Assembly: GCF_005239225.2 (NCBI RefSeq)
Contig: NC_133284.1
Location: 33,370,758-33,434,757 of the forward strand
Length of the DNA stretch: 64,000 nt
Source of the DNA: Populus alba
Taxonomy: Eukaryota > Streptophyta > Magnoliopsida > Malpighiales > Salicaceae
Reading direction: 5' to 3'
Under the pieces are notes generated by a model. The model was not told the origin of the DNA, did not search any database, and saw nothing but the letters and a program-made list of their open reading frames with translations. Positions within the stretch are counted from its first letter, which is position 1. Each line of letters starts with the position of its first letter. Positions 1 to 12,000 of the stretch are shown here, piece by piece. Both the position numbers and the translations under genes were made by a program.

Positions 1-32
1 CCATAAACCACAGTAAATGGCACTCATTTTAA

Positions 33-215
33 GGGATGTAGCTCAATTAGTCAGGTTATGGTCAGATTCTAAGTTTGCTTTCTAGAAATCACTAGTTTCA
101 GTCCCACAAATCTCAAGGCCACTAGAAGTTTACATAGTCGTTAACTTCAGAGTTCATAGGATTAGTCAAGGTACATATAAGCAGACCTGAACACCTCACG
201 TTAATAAAAAAAAAA
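33..215 (+). repeat. tRNA-derived SINE
   Basis: The segment starts with a tRNA-like head. An A-box-like stretch (TAGCTCAATTAGTCAGG) lies near 39-55 and a B-box-like stretch (GTTTCAGTCCC) near 96-106. It ends in an A-rich tail at about 202-215. A body following the B-box (CCCACAAATCTCAAGG and onward) recurs at 4306-4410, so this is a dispersed family. The internal Pol III promoter layout and A tail define a SINE. I could not see a clear target-site duplication. Confidence 0.6.
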
Positions 216-2059
216 TTATAAACACCCTAAAATGTTTTAACTTTTCCATCCTTTTTTTAGAACACCACATGTTTTACCCTTGCAAATTGCACTCATGGTG
301 TTAGAGTGCAAAATCATTCTAAAACACAACAAAGTGAAAATTTGTCGACTTCATTAATAACTACTGAAAAAAACATCCTTCTGCACTGTGATAATTGACA
401 TGAGGTTATCAGGATTCAAGCAAGTCTAGATGCCTTAACAAGCTACTAATCAGTTGGTTGAGCAAATTTGTTACCATGTAAGAAAAAAACATGCATTCAA
501 CATCGTTGTCTGAATCCTTGATTTCCTTTACAATAACATCTATTACAAACCATGGTAAGCAAATTCTTGGTTTTCACTGTTGTTGCTAAAAAAACTATGG
601 AAAAGCTGTTAGGATACTAGCATGCAAACCTGACAGGATAAAAGACAAGGGATATGATAAAATAAGAAATGACACAATAATTTACGTGGTTCACCCAATT
701 TGGCTACTTTCATGGGCAGGTATATAAGAATTTTACTAAGTAATGTGGGAATTATAACCTCTCTTTACTAATAGAAGAACAACTAAAATCTCTCTATTAA
801 TAGGAGAAAATATCTTACTTACTCTCTCACTGATTCCTCACAACTTTATGGGAACTTTCCCTCTCTTACTCTTCTCTTCTTTCTCTCTTGTTGTACATCA
901 TAATTGTCTTGCAAAAGACAAGTGGTATCGAATTGGTGCTGCAAGTGGCATCGAATTGGTGCCTATAATTATTGACTAAAGTGTAAAGGATGGCTTCACC
1001 TACTCCCACCATTGTTGACTTAGGTGGCTGGCTTTACAGAAAGAAAATGGAAAGGGAAAAAAAGTTTCTAGACATAAAAATGCAAGTAGGCTAAGGTTTT
1101 CAAAATGCTTTTGACAGATAAGTCATCATCACGATACATCCAACACAACTACTTGTCCAAATACTCCATAATTATTTTTTAAAAAAGGATGATTCCTTAT
1201 CACCTTTTATTAAATGGAACAAAGAAATTAACCTAGTTAATTACATAAACATTAAACCCTAATCTGGGTGGTAAAAGAAGAAGAAACAATCTAACCTAGT
1301 TCATTAAAGAAAAAAATTGAAAAAAATAGATTAATTGAAAGTCTTGTGAATTTGTCGTCGTTGAGAGCACTAATAGAGAGCGTGTAACATCTGTTCTTCT
1401 TGAAACCACTTGAATCTCATCATTCACAAGAAAATGATGGATGTTGTCCTCCAACAAATGAACAATTATTTTGATATAGAAAGCATTGGCTATTAACAGT
1501 AAATGAGAGATGGCCTCCAACTCAAGTTTGGTGTTATTTTTTCTTTTTACATAAATAATAATATAAAACAAAACATGTTGTTACCGTTTATTGATGGCTG
1601 AGGAGTTTATGCTGAGCAGTTAGTTCTAAATATTTTAAATCTTAACTTATAGGTGTCAATAGATTAAATATTTGTTATCTTTAGTACAACCATCATAAAA
1701 GTCAATCTAAGATGTATACAGATAATCTTAGTTTCATGAAGAAACTACACAAAACAATATGTCATACAACATGCCATATAGACACCATACTTCAATTCTC
1801 CAAATAAACTAGCATTCCTTTATAAATAAAAGATATAAATACCATTAATCGTCTTTTAAATCTTGGTCTTCTCGTTCACATGTCCCCTGTCATAAAAAAT
1901 CTAGGCATAATATGTACAAGATGACATCAATCCCGGCAAGTGAAAAAGTCTTCACTTTGTCACGTACTGTTACACACTCACCTCACCAAGTATTGTGTCG
2001 CTTCTATAACTAACTTAAATAGCTATGATGGCTTTACAAACCATAGAGAGCACGTATAA
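216..2059. other. Intergenic, no gene; LTR-like signature near 640-960
   Basis: AT-rich DNA without a credible reading frame. Around 680-720 the string TTTACGTGGTTCACCC, followed by GGCTAC and CATGGGCAGG, resembles a motif found in many plant LTR-type repeats. Around 925-962 a short phrase (GGTATCGAATTGGTGC / GGCATCGAATTGGTGC) occurs twice in tandem. This suggests an old solo LTR or similar fragment at about 640-960, but its ends are not visible. Confidence 0.35.
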
Positions 2060-2816
2060 AATGTTAGAAACATCTTGAAGTTAAGGCCAACAGAAAGTGA
2101 AGCCATGTGTGGGATTTTCCCTACAGCTTTTTGTGGGAATGATAAGGTGTGGTATCATAGTCTCTAGTTTCATCCTAGATCTCCACGATCTCTATGTGAA
2201 GTTTATCTCTCATTTTAGCACCAGCATTTCTGCTAAAAAGAACATTACAAGGCTCTTTTCAATTGCACAATAAAATGATAAAAACACAAGAGCATGACTT
2301 TAGAGATTCAACGAGGAAAAGCTAAGCGTGGAGGATCTGCTTGAACCCATCACCATCGATGCCCTGGTCAATGAAGTTTATAACTATTTTTTTATAGGAA
2401 AGGTTATACACACTCTTTGACAAAAATCTCTTTAGCATCAAACACATTACAAAAAATTAGATCAGGGTGGAAGAAGCTAGTGTAGCCAAAAAATATCTCT
2501 CACACTTCCATACACAAGAAAAGTCTTCACCATACCATCAATATCCAGCTAGAGCTTCTAAAAGAACCACCAAAAGGCACATCCATGATCGTTTGACATT
2601 TCTCGAGCTCGTGACCACACCTCTTACAACGAAATGTGTTGATGTGTTGGTTGCCATAAAGGGAAAAGACTTTTTGCAATACCCATCGCTAATAAAAAGT
2701 GGTTTAAACACAAGGAACCCTAACAAGTTCTGTTTTTTTCACCATGATCATGGACACGACATAGAAAAGTGTCATGCACTCACAAAAGAGATAGAAAGAT
2801 TAATCTCTAAATGATA
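2060..2816 (+). pseudogene. Ty3/gypsy retrotransposon gag remnant
   Basis: A decayed capsid (gag) region of an LTR retrotransposon. The 5' part (2060-2460) reads as gag-like protein only across several stops and frame changes, including a plant gag phrase similar to VWYHSL near 2137. An intact 115-codon stretch covers 2467-2814 and ends in a zinc-knuckle-like sequence, CFFHHDHGHDIEKC, with spacing C-x2-H-x4-H-x4-C; the usual second Cys is His. The track's first codon is GTG, so there is no genuine start here. The same family occurs inverted at 51300-52000. It is non-functional: no protease, RT or integrase was found nearby. Confidence 0.7.
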
Positions 2817-2989
2817 CCTTCAAGAATTTACAAAGGAGAAGATACAATGTGAACAAACAGTAAATAATCCATGTGATGTACTACCTTAGATAAGATAAAT
2901 CTCATAAATTATATCTCCATCATAATTTGAATTAAAAAAAAAAATAGTGTATCTCCATGTCTCTAAACCCAAAAGGTCTCCATGAAATT

Positions 2990-3345
2990 TCCATAAAGAA
3001 GTCTCCATTAATCTCTATTATGTTGCCAATTCCCTGTGACCAATCTTCTTGAGGTCTTCGTGACCAATTTTCTCCAGGTTCTAGTGACCACCGTCTTTGG
3101 GTCCTGTGACCATCTTTATGTTCTTATGACCAACTTTCTCCACATCCCTGCAACTACTACCTCTAAAAAAATCATGGATCTTTCTTCACAAAACATTGGC
3201 AATTTCTCTCACAAATTCAAAAAACAAGTAAACATTCAAAAGCAAGCCATGTACCATCTTTATACAAGTATACACTATAAGTATTTTATTCTCTTCTCTT
3301 GCTAGTTGAAGTCTTCTAAATATGTATGTTTACAAGATTTCAATG
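2990..3345 (-). mobile_element. Gypsy-family flank with 24-bp periodic repeat
   Basis: The reverse complement of this stretch matches about 50320-50760. Shared landmarks, in the same order, are a phrase like TATGTTT..GAAGACTT, a phrase like CTTGTATA, ATCCATGAT, and then several copies of a degenerate unit beginning GGTCAC(G/T)AAGACC. Relative to gag it lies on the same side in both loci, so it belongs to the same retrotransposon family as the gag remnant just upstream. Confidence 0.6.
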
Positions 3346-4305
3346 GGAAATGATAATAAAAAAAAAATAGAGGTATGTTGAAATTTGGTTGGGCTATGGT
3401 CGCTATTTTAGCTTGCTTGGGCCATATATATATTCATCAAAACAATATTGTACAAAGAATATTCTTAATAAGACATGTAACACATCTCTGCTCTACAAAC
3501 AAAAAAAAAAAATATCATTTTTATCTTTTTAAATTTTTAATTGTTTATTACTTGAGAAAAAAATTTAAATATCAACTTAAACATTAAAATATCTCTTATT
3601 CTACCAAAACAAAACTTGTGTTATAGATATAACACAAGCTCATAACTCATCTCAATATTTTTATTAGAAGTTTTTCCACTTACTTGTTTAGCAATGTTAA
3701 TGACAGTGACAAATTATCCACCAACCCCATTGTTTATCGCTAAAGCAACCTTTCAAAGTCGATTTCCACGTGCGTTTATGGTAATTATCTATCGACCATG
3801 GGTTCTTTTAAATCAGATTTTTTATTAAATAAATAGTCAATTGCATGTCCGGTCTTCTTAATGAACAAAATACAACTTCGATGGTTCGATTTGTTATTAT
3901 AATGAAGTTTTTTTTTAATATGTTTTAATATATTTATTTAAATTAATTTTATCCTTTCATACATGTTAATTAAGTCTCTAATCTATCATTTAGGCAAGGT
4001 TTTTAAACTAATTTATCAAAATCAATCACGTAATTTACACACAATAACAGGTTTATATTTGAATATGTGTTAATTTTATTTGTTTAGAAATATGATTATC
4101 CATACTATCAAAACTAATGCTGAGATTGACTATGACCATATCTAAACGAGAAAAACAATAAGAGAGTGACTGTTTATAGAGGGAATTGTTGGAGTTTATA
4201 TAACAATTCATACTTTATTTTATTAATGAATCTATTTTATATAACAATATTTTATTCAAATATTATTTATTTTAATCTATTCAATCTTTGAATTTTTTCC
4301 TTAAA
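3346..4305. other. AT-rich intergenic DNA
   Basis: I see nothing gene-like here. It contains poly-A/T tracts and no open frame with family resemblance. The 70-codon frame at 3375-3587 is AT-rich low-complexity sequence. Confidence 0.4.
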
Positions 4306-4410
4306 ATCACCAATTCGAGTCCCACAAATCTCAAGGTTATTAAAGATTTATATGGTCGTTAACTTCAGGACACGTGAGATTGATCAAGATGCACGCAAAT
4401 TAATCTGGAC
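4306..4410 (+). repeat. 5'-truncated SINE, second copy
   Basis: Homologous to the SINE at 33-215 from the B-box on (CACCAATTCGAGTCCCAC, then CAAATCTCAAGG and TGGTCGTTAACTTCAGG). The A-box head is missing. The B-box here (ATTCGAGTCCC) is closer to the tRNA consensus than in the first copy. It runs directly into an AT microsatellite. Confidence 0.6.
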
Positions 4411-4411
4411 A

Positions 4412-4447
4412 TCCATATATATATATATATAATATATATATATATAT
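4412..4447. repeat. (AT)n microsatellite
   Basis: Runs of alternating A and T interrupted by one AA step, at the 3' end of the truncated SINE, where an A-rich tail would be expected. Confidence 0.8.
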
Positions 4448-4620
4448 ACAAACAAAATCTTTATATGAAATTCATATATAAATATACGTGGTGGATCTGT
4501 ATACGATTTTTGGATAAAAGGATTGCTTTCTAAATATTTTTTGATTCGTAAATGGTGTCAATGTATCAGAACTTACAACGTATACCTCGGTCCACTTACA
4601 AAATGATTGCATTAGCCAAA

Positions 4621-4643
4621 AAGGAGGAGGAGGAGGAGGAGGA
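4621..4643 (+). repeat. (AGG)n microsatellite
   Basis: About seven perfect AGG/GGA triplets, in an intergenic position about 770 bp before the small-protein gene. Confidence 0.85.
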
Positions 4644-5035
4644 ATTACATCTCGATTGAATGCATGCCGGGATTCAATCTTTTTATTTAGATTTTCTTGA
4701 GTCTCTGTAGAATCTTGTTTTACACCTAAACCGTTGGCAAGGTGATCGGGGGAGAAACGTCACACCTGCTACTCCCATTTGCTCAGGATGATGATCGCAT
4801 GCTCGAAAGAGCCGCACGCATTGAATAAGACACGGACACGCTATTAATTTTGACTTCTCAATTGGCAAGCCACCAAACCAAAATCAAAACTTCCTCAGTT
4901 CAATCTTTCCAAGTTGTGATTTGCCTACCTTTCACGATTAGGGTCGGCTAATTCATCCTCGATTAATGAACCGAGTCTATTTTTTAATGTTTAATTTGTT
5001 GACACCGTGTTTTTGTTTCATAGACTTCTTCACTT

Positions 5036-5286
5036 TTGACCTTACGATTCTCAAATCAAAAATGGTAAACTTTTCTAGCACTAATGACAGATGAGCTCCA
5101 GTTCGGTCGATTTCCCTTTAGCACAGAGTTGTTTGCTGTATAACATATCATCTGCTAGCTAGCTGTCAGCATTTCAACGAAGAATTTTCAAAGGCCCGAC
5201 GTTTATCTAACAAAACTTCATTGACCAGAACATTTTTCCTCCTACCGTTATCCACTAGTGCCAATTATATGGTCGCTATAAATATA
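5036..5286 (+). promoter_or_regulatory. Promoter of the 112-aa protein gene: W-boxes and TATA box
   Basis: A strong TATA box (TATAAATATA, 5277-5286) lies 106 bp before the ATG at 5392, placing transcription start near 5310-5320. Two W-box sequences TTGACC (5036-5041 and 5221-5226) lie upstream. W-boxes bind WRKY factors, so stress or wound control is possible, but this is inference from short motifs. Confidence 0.5.
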
Positions 5287-5391
5287 GGTTGTTCCGTGAC
5301 ATTTCAAGCATCATCAAATCGCACTTTCATATCTACGACGTTTTATCCGAGATAGTTGAGTAGAGCACTGCAAGGAAAGAAGAAAAAAGTG

Positions 5392-5730
5392 ATGGAAGGT
5401 TTGATTCCATTTCTTCTCCATTCAATCAAGAAACAGAAGCCTCATAACAGCTACAGGTCTCTCTCCATGGGGTCGAGCCGTGGCTACCGTTTGTTGATGG
5501 GAGGTGAAGGGGAGTCGGTTAATGGTTCGTCTCATCGGCGAACCAGGTCAGACTACCAGCCACCACCCATGGAGTCTTTGGAGCTGCGGGCCAATTTAGA
5601 TTTTCTCCGATCTGGGAGCTTGAGGAAACGTTCTTTGAACTCTCCCTCGATGACTGGCGGCTCAAAGTTTGATGCGTATCCTCATCAAATGGGCAAGCAA
5701 GTGAACAACAAAGCTAATATTCGACAATAA
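5392..5730 (+). CDS. Small basic plant protein of unknown function (112 aa)
   Basis: An intronless frame from ATG 5392 to TAA 5728-5730. The open frame extends upstream to 5356 but only through a non-ATG codon, so 5392 is the start. The N-terminus [16 protein letters not shown] is followed by a Ser/Arg/Gly-rich region ([15 protein letters not shown]), a [12 protein letters not shown] stretch and an Arg-rich C-terminal half. It has no membrane segment, signal peptide or known catalytic motif. Small plant proteins beginning MEGLIPF are, as far as I recall, a conserved uncharacterised group often linked to stress. The TATA box at 5277, codon-like composition and normal 5' leader support a real gene. 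Function is not assigned. Confidence 0.65.
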   Translation: MEGLIPFLLHSIKKQKPHNSYRSLSMGSSRGYRLLMGGEGESVNGSSHRRTRSDYQPPPMESLELRANLDFLRSGSLRKRSLNSPSMTGGSKFDAYPHQMGKQVNNKANIRQ

Positions 5731-6459
5731 GAGATTCGAAGTGTTGAAGATGACTCGACAGTATTGTTCTTGATTCTTTTGTATTTTTACTTTATATCAT
5801 GTTCTTCTGTACTTAATTTATTGCAAGATAATTGTGTATCCGAAAGGGGAAAAAAAAGGAAATTGTAAATTATTTTCTTAATAATAATATACTTTGATTC
5901 CAAAACCAGTTAGCTAGGTGTTTATTAGGAAAGATACACACAGATACTTTATTGTTTGGAATTGCGTTATAAACTGGGATTGAGTAAAATTTAAAATTTT
6001 TTATTTAAGTTTAATTTTTTTATATATTTTTGAATTATTTTAATATGTTATTATTAAAAAATAATTGTTATCACTTTTTTAAATATCCTCTATAATATGT
6101 GGTGCGACATGGTTACTTTTTTGAGAACATGTCAACATATGTACTTCATTAATTAATATATCTATTTTTTTGTTCTTTAAATATGTAAATTATACGTATT
6201 AAAACAAATAAACAAAATGTTACCTACAGGAAAACTACAGATTAGTTTTTTTAATTGAGATCCTTAATAAGAGCGTTAAATCACTTTTCATTTCCTTTAA
6301 GGATGTTAATTGATTATTACCATCTATTTCATATGACATTAATTAATTCTATATCACATGTTAAAATATGCAAAAACTATTGTAAGAACATAACGATTCT
6401 ATACAATAGAAATAGTCAAAATCATACTATAAAATATATTTGAATGTCGGATATGATTC
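5731..6459. other. 3' flank of the small gene; AT-rich with a MITE fragment
   Basis: The first 150 bp probably hold the 3' UTR (AATAATAATA at 5880-5889 could act in polyadenylation). At about 5985-6105 there is a fragment of the AT-rich MITE family seen at 6460-6665. No gene is seen in the remainder. Confidence 0.4.
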
Positions 6460-6665
6460 TAAAAATATGTTTAGAAATGTAATGTAAACCGTATTTTAAA
6501 TTTTTTAAATGTTTTTTGTTTAAAATAATTTTTTTATGTATTTAGATTATTTTAATGTGTTAATGTTAAAAATAATTTTTAAAAAATAAAATAATTTATT
6601 TTAATATATTTTTTTTAAAAAAATACTTTAAATTATTGTAACCATTGTAATCCAAATATAGCTAC
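6460..6665 (-). repeat. AT-rich palindromic MITE
   Basis: Contains the family core (TTATTTTAATGTGTTAATGTT followed by AAAAATAATTTTT) and a right end AACCATTGTAATCCAAATA, the reverse complement of the TTTGGATTACAATGGTT terminus. The element is largely self-complementary. Confidence 0.6.
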
Positions 6666-6929
6666 AAAGAACTTTTCAGGACCTTGGTTTTCTTCGTGAA
6701 TAATTCTGAGCTATAGACATTGGTACTTCTTGTAAATCAATACTTTAATCGCTAAGTGAGTATAATGTTTAAGGAATTTTTTTTTATCATAAAATATAAA
6801 AAAAAGTAATTGCAAAAATGTGTAATTGTGAACGAAAAACCTCATCTCTTCTTCGTACATGAGAGAAAATATCAAGATGTGACGTATGCATCAAGCCATC
6901 ACAGCAGCATGGCGTAGGTTAAGACATCT

Positions 6930-7145
6930 CTTAGCAGTGTAAACTATATTTTCTTAAATTTTTAAAAACAAAATTTGTTTAAAATAATTTTTTATATATA
7001 TTTTTCAGATCATTTTAATATGTTAATGTTAAAAATAATTTTTTTAAAATAAAAAAATTTATTTTGATATATTTCTAAGCAAAAAGCACTTTGAACCATC
7101 ATTACTATCATAATCTCAAACACTATCATAATCTCAAACACACCT
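6930..7145 (-). repeat. AT-rich palindromic MITE with duplicated end
   Basis: Same core as the neighbouring copies. Its right terminus is repeated: ATCATAATCTCAAACAC occurs twice in a row (about 7108-7142), the second copy running into the flank. This may be a tandem end duplication or an abutting second insertion. Confidence 0.6.
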
Positions 7146-7227
7146 TAAGCGTTGTCGACATTAATAATTATAAAAGAGAGAGAAAAGAAGGGAAGAAAAG
7201 AGAAGAAAGGGGACTGAAAAGTGCATT

Positions 7228-7437
7228 TATACAAGAGGGGTGTTTGAGATTGTAGTAACAGTGGCAGTTTAAAATATTTTTCGTTTAAAAATGTATCAAA
7301 ATAAAAAAAGTTTTATTTAATTTGTTTTTGACATCGATACATCAAAACAATCTAAAAACATATATAAAAAATTAACAAAAAAAAATTTAAAATTTAAGGA
7401 ATGCGATTTACACCACATTTCTAAATACACCCCAAGT
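7228..7437 (+). repeat. Near full-length AT-rich MITE
   Basis: Left end GGTGTTTGAGATTGTAG (from 7228) pairs roughly with the right end CATTTCTAAATACACC (to about 7433). The core has the family phrase GACATCGATACATCAAAACA. At about 210 bp this is the best-bounded copy of the family in the window, in opposite orientation to the copy at 6930-7145. Confidence 0.6.
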
Positions 7438-7439
7438 AC

Positions 7440-7735
7440 AGCAAACCATTAATTGACTTAATTGGGTTAGGCTTGACCAAATCAAACAAAACCTTAGACT
7501 TGGTGAAGCTCAATTTAACTATAGTCAAACTAAGCCCGAAGATGATAACTCGAGCAACAAGATGGGCTTGGTTAGGCTTTATATGACTAGAGTCAAATCG
7601 AGCTTGAAATGGTAGAAATCGAGCCCAAAATAAACTTGGTTGAGCTTGATTTGACCATGATTAGACCAAGTTTGGAGGAATCAAATTGAAACTAAAATGT
7701 TTAAATTTAGCTCACGAGCTTGACTCAAACTCGTC
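7440..7735. repeat. Degenerate internal repeats (GAGCTTG / GACCA motifs)
   Basis: The phrase (G)GGCTTGGTTAGGCTT or GAGCTTGATTTGACC recurs about every 60-80 bp, interspersed with GACCAAA/GTCAAA. This looks like an old, degenerate minisatellite or part of a transposon. No frame is open. Confidence 0.35.
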
Positions 7736-7737
7736 CG

Positions 7738-8380
7738 ACACTTTTTTTTTTCTATTAAACTTGTATCATCAAAAATATTTTTAAAATATCCACTATTTCA
7801 TTCTTTATTATTTTTATATATGTTTGAGCAATATCTAATTTTTCTTCTTCTTTTTTTAATCATGTACATGATATCAAAACTATTAAACATCATATGCTCC
7901 AAAGTTTACATTATGAATTAGATAAATTAAACCAAATAGGTCAAACCAGATTTTTTAATCTATTTAAATAAATTATTTACGATCTAATTTAATTTAAATC
8001 TAATCCAATTAAGTTCTGGATGAATAAACGACTGGGCTGATACATATATGGAGCCATGTTTAATAACAGTGCGAAAGAATTACAATTTTGATTTTTTGAA
8101 GCATATGGTTGCTTCGGAGGTGGGCTACGATGGTTGGCCCATGCGTCCATTACCCAAAGTGCATCACGGTTCACAATACACGTCGTTTAAAGAAGGGAAT
8201 ATGATTAATATCAATTAACCACCAGATAGAAACGACATCGTGTTGAAGCTGGAAGCATGTTTTGTGTTGAAGACATCACCAGAACCAGGATGCGAGACAG
8301 AGCTGACAGATAGAGAAGAAAGAAAGAAAGAAACCCCCAACAAACAACAGAGAAAATCGAAGGGCTAAACTGTTACTAAT
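7738..8380 (+). promoter_or_regulatory. Upstream region and 5' leader of the RlmN-like gene
   Basis: 7738-8170 is AT-rich with no recognised element. From about 8210 the sequence becomes balanced and purine-rich (GAAGAAAGAAAGAAAG near 8315), typical of a plant 5' UTR, ending at the ATG at 8381. I see no convincing TATA box. Confidence 0.4.
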
Positions 8381-9024
8381 ATGGGCGTTGGATCGATTTT
8401 CGACGGTGCTGATGTACGGGCAGAGTTTGAGAAAGCAGGCATCAACACTCACTTCATTCCCTTTATTTGGAAGTAAGTAATTACAAGAACATTGTCCTTT
8501 TCTTCTTATTTTGAAATTAATTTCCCTTGATGTTTTTTTTTTTATTATTGTTTAAGGTATGTGATTAAGAACCCTAATTGTGAATGGGATGAAATACCCG
8601 ATTTACCCTCAGCTGCATACTCACTTTTGCGTTCCAAGTTCAAAACTTCTACTTCAAGTGTCGACTCTGTTATTAACTCCAATGATGGGGTCACCACCAA
8701 ACTTCTCGTTAAGCTTCAGGTACTGCTCTACTGACTTCTTTAGTTTCATTGTAACTCTGATGATATTTTGTTTTACTGAAAATATAAATTAAGATGAGTT
8801 TTAGGGTTGAAATTGTGCTTGTGTGTGTTTTTATTGGCGCTTTTATTGTTCTTTCTTGATCTGGGTTTACATTATGATGATTAATCATTAGAATGGAGCA
8901 TTTGTGGAGGCGGTGATTATGAGGTATGACACCCGGTTGGGGAAATATTGTGGGAAACCCCGTCCTGGTGGTCCAAGATCGACTTTGTGCATATCATCTC
9001 AGGTATGAATGTTGTATCCTGTGT

Positions 9025-9055
<31 letters not shown>

Positions 9056-12000
9056 GTAGCCTTGCAATGCTGTAGCATTTTTTGCATGTATAGGTGTGAC
9101 TTGAGCCGATTCAAAACTTTATTGACCAGACAAGTTTTATATAGCCTTGCACAACAACATTGCTTTCTTTTTTTACGGGAAAGCAGAAAATTTGAGTCAT
9201 TTTTCATTTTTAATTCAGTGCATTGATTTCAACTTAAGATGAAGCTTGGCTCGTGTTTGAAAAATGATATTTTGGGCCATCTCTTGTCCCTAATTTTAAT
9301 CTGTAGGAAGTTTTCCTTCACCTTTGATTTCTTGTGTCTCCTTGCTGTTGTTGGTTTATGCATTTAGGTGCTGCCCATGCACAATGTTTGTTTTAACCTC
9401 TTCTCTTTCTATTGTAGGTTGGATGTAAGATGGGTTGCAAATTTTGTGCTACTGGAAGTATGGGATTCAAAAACAATCTGTCGTCAGGAGAAATTGTTGA
9501 GCAATTAGTTCATGCCTCTCGTTTATCACAAATACGGAATGTTGTTTTTATGGTCAGCCCCCCTGCTCCCCCCCCCCCCCAACCAAATTGCAATTTCCAA
9601 GCCTTTATATTGGTCCAAAATGAGGTTTGAAAATGAGTCTAAATTCTTAATTTTCTGTTATGTGACTAGGGCATGGGGGAACCACTGAATAACTACTCTG
9701 CCTTGGTGGAAGCAGTACGTGTTATGTCAGGCCCGTTTCAGCTATCTCCAAAGAGAATAACTGTGTCAACAGTAAGTGCACTGACATTGTTTTCACTTGT
9801 CTACTATCACCTTGTCTATTTTATTCCAGAGCTCCTCTCTCCATAGCTGTTGACTTTACTAAATCATTGCCCTGCTCTCTCCTAGATGAATCTCTTGTCA
9901 CATCTACTTCCAGTAGAATTTGAAAGATTGGGCCCTTGTTGCCCACACTTTCCTGGATATCATCCTCAATTATCACATATCATCAAGCCTGTAACATTTA
10001 CAATGTTCTAGGTTTTGAGATTTGATGAAATCCATAATTTCTTGAATAAATCTACAACAATTTTTTCTTTTACCTCATCAATGTTGTTTTGTCATCTTCA
10101 TCTTTGTTGTTTCCTTCTCTTGGCCTGCTCATAACTTGCAATTGAAGAATCTTGGGTGGTTAATCTTTGTGATTTACCTTACTTAACATATAAATATATG
10201 AAAATGCAATTTTGTGCATATGAGTTGATTTTTAATTTAGTAAATGGGATCTTTTAATGGTCCCGTTAAGCACACAATTTGTAATTTTGGAAATGGAATG
10301 TTGAGGACATCATATGTAGTAGTCGAGACAAGATTCCTTTTACTGTCAGTTTTTATTGTCTGTTTTTATCTCTTCTACTTTTATTTGATATATTTGACAT
10401 GGATTTCATAATCTATTAAACCTGAACTGTTCCTAAGGAGAAGTATGTAGGTAGGTTGAAATTTTTAAACTGGTTTATTGAATGCAGGAAAACTTGACTT
10501 ACAAGCATACCGGTTCAATCTAATCTTCTGTAGGTTGGAATAATTCATGCTATCAACAAGCTTCATAAAGATCTACCTGGATTGAACCTGGCAGTGTCCC
10601 TACATGCACCAGTTCAAGATGTTCGCTGTCAGATAATGCCTGCAGCTCGGGCTTTCCCTTTGGAAAAACTCATGGATGCTCTGCAAGTATATCAAAAGAA
10701 CAGGTAAAACTTTGCTAGTCTTATGTTTCTGCAATTCATTTCTAAATTACATGTCTTTGCAACTTGTTTATCTCACAGCTGGTATTTTAATTTTCAGTAA
10801 GCAGAAGATTTTTATTGAGTACATAATGCTTGATGGGGTGAATGATGAAGAGCAGCATGCCCACCAGCTAGGCAAATTGCTTGAGACATTTGATGTGGTG
10901 AGCTCTTAAATTTGAGTTTAAGCACAAAATTTTTATATGTGATGGTGCTATGTGTGGAACTCTATAACAAGGCTTGAGATCTGGTTTTGTTGCTTGCTGA
11001 GTGTCAAAATCTGGAAGGCATTGAAAAACTGTACTTGCAGATAAGTAGCGAGTCTTAATTATCGAAGAACAGCTTTTCATCTTGCAAACCAATTTAATTT
11101 TTAGTATTATTTTTAAAGAAATTTCTACTGACTTACACCCAATGAGCATCTGCGTATTCTTCTATTTGCTCATAACTACTCATCTTTTTTTTTCATTCAT
11201 GAATTGTGATAGTTTCGATGTCACTTCACAGAACCTACTTTTCTATTGGTTACAGATTCACATCCCGGTTTTTTATTCATTGACTGGGAGTTTACTATGA
11301 GTTAGAAAAACATATTTTGATGATGGAGAACCAAAACACCTGGAACCAGTCAGAATCACAAGTACTTTCTAGATCACTAGATTGAGGAATTTAAGCAAAG
11401 CCCCAGTTTATAATTGTTAATCAAATCATAGTATTTGAATTTCTCTCTTGAAGAAAAGAAACTCTCACAGGATGGAACACACCAAAAAATTTGTTTTAAC
11501 TTTCTAATTTTGCTCTGGTGATAATGACTGGCAGGGTTAGTGGATGAGCTTCATTATGATGTTTATGAACCTAAATTCCTAACTGTGGACATACCTTAAT
11601 GATTTTAAGGTATGATGAATGACAATGAAAGATTTGGTAGGCTGAACTCTTCTGAAGGAATTTAATTACACTTATTTCATAATTTTCATCCAGCTTTACA
11701 CTTTGAATGCTCTTTGGCCCATTGTCTTTTATGAGTTTTCCATTTGCATTATTGTTGTCACTTTCACATATCTTTGCTCATGTTTTCAGTTGTGAGTTCA
11801 TATCTATCAGTAGCTACAGGCTACTTGAATATACAATTCCATTCCCACTCAACTCTTTTATTTTCCAAGCAGGTCGTGAATTTGATACCTTTCAATCCAA
11901 TTGGTAGCCTGAGTCAATTCAGAACCAGTAGCGAAGAGAAAGTGTTGAGATTCCAGAAAATTCTTAGAGGTGTAAATAACATTCGGACAACTGTTCGTAA

